A DNA stretch of 6,699 bases from Ruminococcus sp. (GTDB lineage: Bacteria; Bacillota; Clostridia; Oscillospirales; Ruminococcaceae). The notes beneath the pieces are model-generated. The model made no database searches and had not been told where the DNA came from. It saw nothing but the letters and a program-made list of their open reading frames with translations. This document shows positions 6,354 to 6,699 of this stretch, piece by piece (position 1 is the stretch's first letter; every line of letters begins with the position of its first letter). The position numbers were made by a program, and so were the translations under genes. The stretch is from assembly GCA_017544125.1 (NCBI GenBank), contig JAFYET010000136.1, forward strand, positions 1 to 6,699. Direction: 5' to 3'.

Positions 6354-6371
6354 AAATGCATAATGCATAAT
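6354..6371 (+). repeat. Left terminal inverted repeat
   Basis: This 18-nt copy reads AAATGCATAATGCATAAT and is the exact reverse complement of 6482-6499. An additional partial copy precedes it at 6342-6353. Confidence 0.85.
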
Positions 6372-6458
6372 TATGGTATCGCTTTCGGCGATGTTATGCC
6401 CATTCGGGCAGTTGCACTTGCTTCAAATAATCAAACAGTATGACCACTTAAATAATAC

Positions 6459-6475
6459 GTCCTGCGAAGCAGGAC
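6459..6475 (+). other. Perfect 7-bp hairpin with GAA triloop
   Basis: GTCCTGC (6459-6465) and GCAGGAC (6469-6475) enclose GAA. The GC-GAA-GC cap is an exceptionally stable DNA and RNA mini-hairpin. It lies inside the inverted-repeat element; no T-tract follows, so it is not a standard terminator of smpB. Confidence 0.6.
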
Positions 6476-6481
6476 ACATTC

Positions 6482-6499
6482 ATTATGCATTATGCATTT
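6482..6499 (-). repeat. Right terminal inverted repeat
   Basis: This 18-nt copy reads ATTATGCATTATGCATTT on the + strand. It ends 6 nt before the mature 5' end of tmRNA, so it occupies the place where the -10 of ssrA would normally lie. Confidence 0.85.
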
Positions 6500-6505
6500 A
6501 CCCAC

Positions 6506-6699
6506 GGGGCTGCAATGGTTTCGACGGGGGTGGTGAAGTGGGATAAGCGGGTAGAGGATCGCACACTCTTTAAACGGCGAACGTTTTAAAATTAAACGAC
6601 GAAACTAATTTTGAATTAGCTGCTGCTTAAGTCAGCGCTCGTCGGGCCTTTGAGTACCACGGCTTAGGTCTCGGCGTCGATCAGTGGTGAACGTGCATA
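6506..6699 (+). ncRNA. ssrA: Transfer-messenger RNA (tmRNA), 5' part, truncated by the window end
   Basis: tmRNA acts as alanyl-tRNA and as mRNA to rescue stalled ribosomes and tag the unfinished protein for proteolysis, together with SmpB encoded just upstream. The 5' end starts GGGGCTGCAATGGTTTCGACG: GGGGCTG would form the 5' half of the acceptor stem, and TTCGACGGG is the highly conserved D-loop-like signature. Next come a region able to form the first pseudoknot (about 6555-6590), the tag reading frame ending at TAA 6628-6630, and a GCTG/CAGC pairing around the stop (6619-6637) as in helix 5. Only 194 nt are present out of an expected 350 or so; later pseudoknots and the 3' tRNA-like half with CCA lie beyond the window. 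No consensus promoter is visible directly upstream, so transcription may come from the smpB promoter or from within the inverted-repeat element, with 5' processing by RNase P. Confidence 0.95.
6595..6630 (+). other. tmRNA proteolysis-tag reading frame
   Basis: The frame ends GCT GCT GCT TAA and reads back to give (N)DETNFELAAA. The hydrophobic LAAA end is what ClpXP-type proteases recognise. The resume codon is probably AAC (6595) or GAC (6598). No Ala codon, the most frequent choice, occurs at the expected place; upstream in-frame codons are GTT TTA AAA TTA. The stop and C-terminal residues are certain; the exact first residue is not. Confidence 0.75.

Larger units (their letters stand above)
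6342..6499. mobile_element. MITE-like element with terminal inverted repeats and internal hairpins
   Basis: The element fills most of the smpB-ssrA gap. Its ends are an 18-bp perfect inverted repeat: 6354-6371 matches the reverse complement of 6482-6499. The left end also carries a second copy of ATGCATAATGCA (6342-6353 and 6356-6367). The interior holds three short hairpins: ATCGC/GCGAT (6378-6392), TGCCC/GGGCA with loop ATTC (6397-6410), and GTCCTGC/GCAGGAC with a GAA triloop (6459-6475). TTA flanks both outer ATGCAT ends (6339-6341 and 6498-6500), a possible 3-bp target duplication, although chance is likely in AT-rich DNA. There is no coding capacity. The size of about 150 bp, the inverted ends and the lack of genes suit a non-autonomous miniature element. 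A structured spacer RNA is the alternative. Confidence 0.55.

Noticed and set aside
6396..6443. A 15-codon open frame (starting MPIRAVALAS) inside the inverted-repeat element
   Set aside because: It is very short, lacks a convincing ribosome binding site and coincides with hairpin arms; no evidence of coding.
6451..6456. AATAAT as a -10 box for ssrA
   Set aside because: It matches 5 of 6 consensus bases, but the hexamer 17 nt upstream (TAATCA) is poor and the implied start would leave a leader of about 40 nt; kept only as a possibility within the inverted-repeat element.
6342..6499. CRISPR array or tRNA cluster because of repeated ATGCATAATGCA units
   Set aside because: The repeats are inverted and at the two ends, with no regular spacers and no tRNA fold.

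Overview
The window looks like core chromosome of a Gram-positive, low-to-mid GC Clostridia member, most likely a Ruminococcus-like Oscillospiraceae. The signs are a site-2 protease-scpA-scpB-DUF2953-gerW gene order, strong AGGAGG-type ribosome binding sites, heavy use of ATA (Ile) and AGG (Arg) codons next to many GC-rich codons, and a clostridial-type tmRNA. The taxonomic call is inference from gene order and style, not from a database match. Every supported gene is on the + strand; the minus-strand ORFs are shadows.

Layout. (1) 1-250: C-terminal end of an M50 site-2 protease. (2) 379-3652: a tight run of scpA (TTG start), scpB (4-nt ATGA overlap), a DUF2953 membrane protein (YtfI-like) and gerW/ytfJ. 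(3) 3808-5725: a secreted D,D-carboxypeptidase of the PBP5/DacF/DacB type, then rluB. (4) 5858-6331: smpB behind a near-perfect sigma-A promoter. (5) 6342-6499: a small hairpin-rich element with 18-bp perfect terminal inverted repeats, resembling a MITE. (6) 6506 to the end: the first 194 nt of ssrA (tmRNA), including the whole tag reading frame; the 3' part is cut off.

How the genes fit together. ScpA and ScpB are the kleisin and winged-helix partners of SMC and compact and segregate the chromosome. DUF2953, GerW and the D,D-carboxypeptidase belong to families tied to spore formation or spore cortex, so the block suggests a spore-forming lineage or descent from one. RluB modifies 23S rRNA. 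SmpB and tmRNA form the trans-translation ribosome rescue system. In Bacillus subtilis scpAB, dacB, spmA, spmB and rluB lie together; here the order is kept but spmA and spmB are absent between the carboxypeptidase gene and rluB.

No wholly new multi-gene system is visible. The most unusual things are a long C-terminal extension of ScpA that ends in a predicted transmembrane helix (a possibly membrane-tethered condensin kleisin), the inverted-repeat element wedged directly against the 5' end of ssrA, a large dyad just upstream of the smpB promoter, and a highly charged Lys/Ala-rich insert in the DUF2953 protein.
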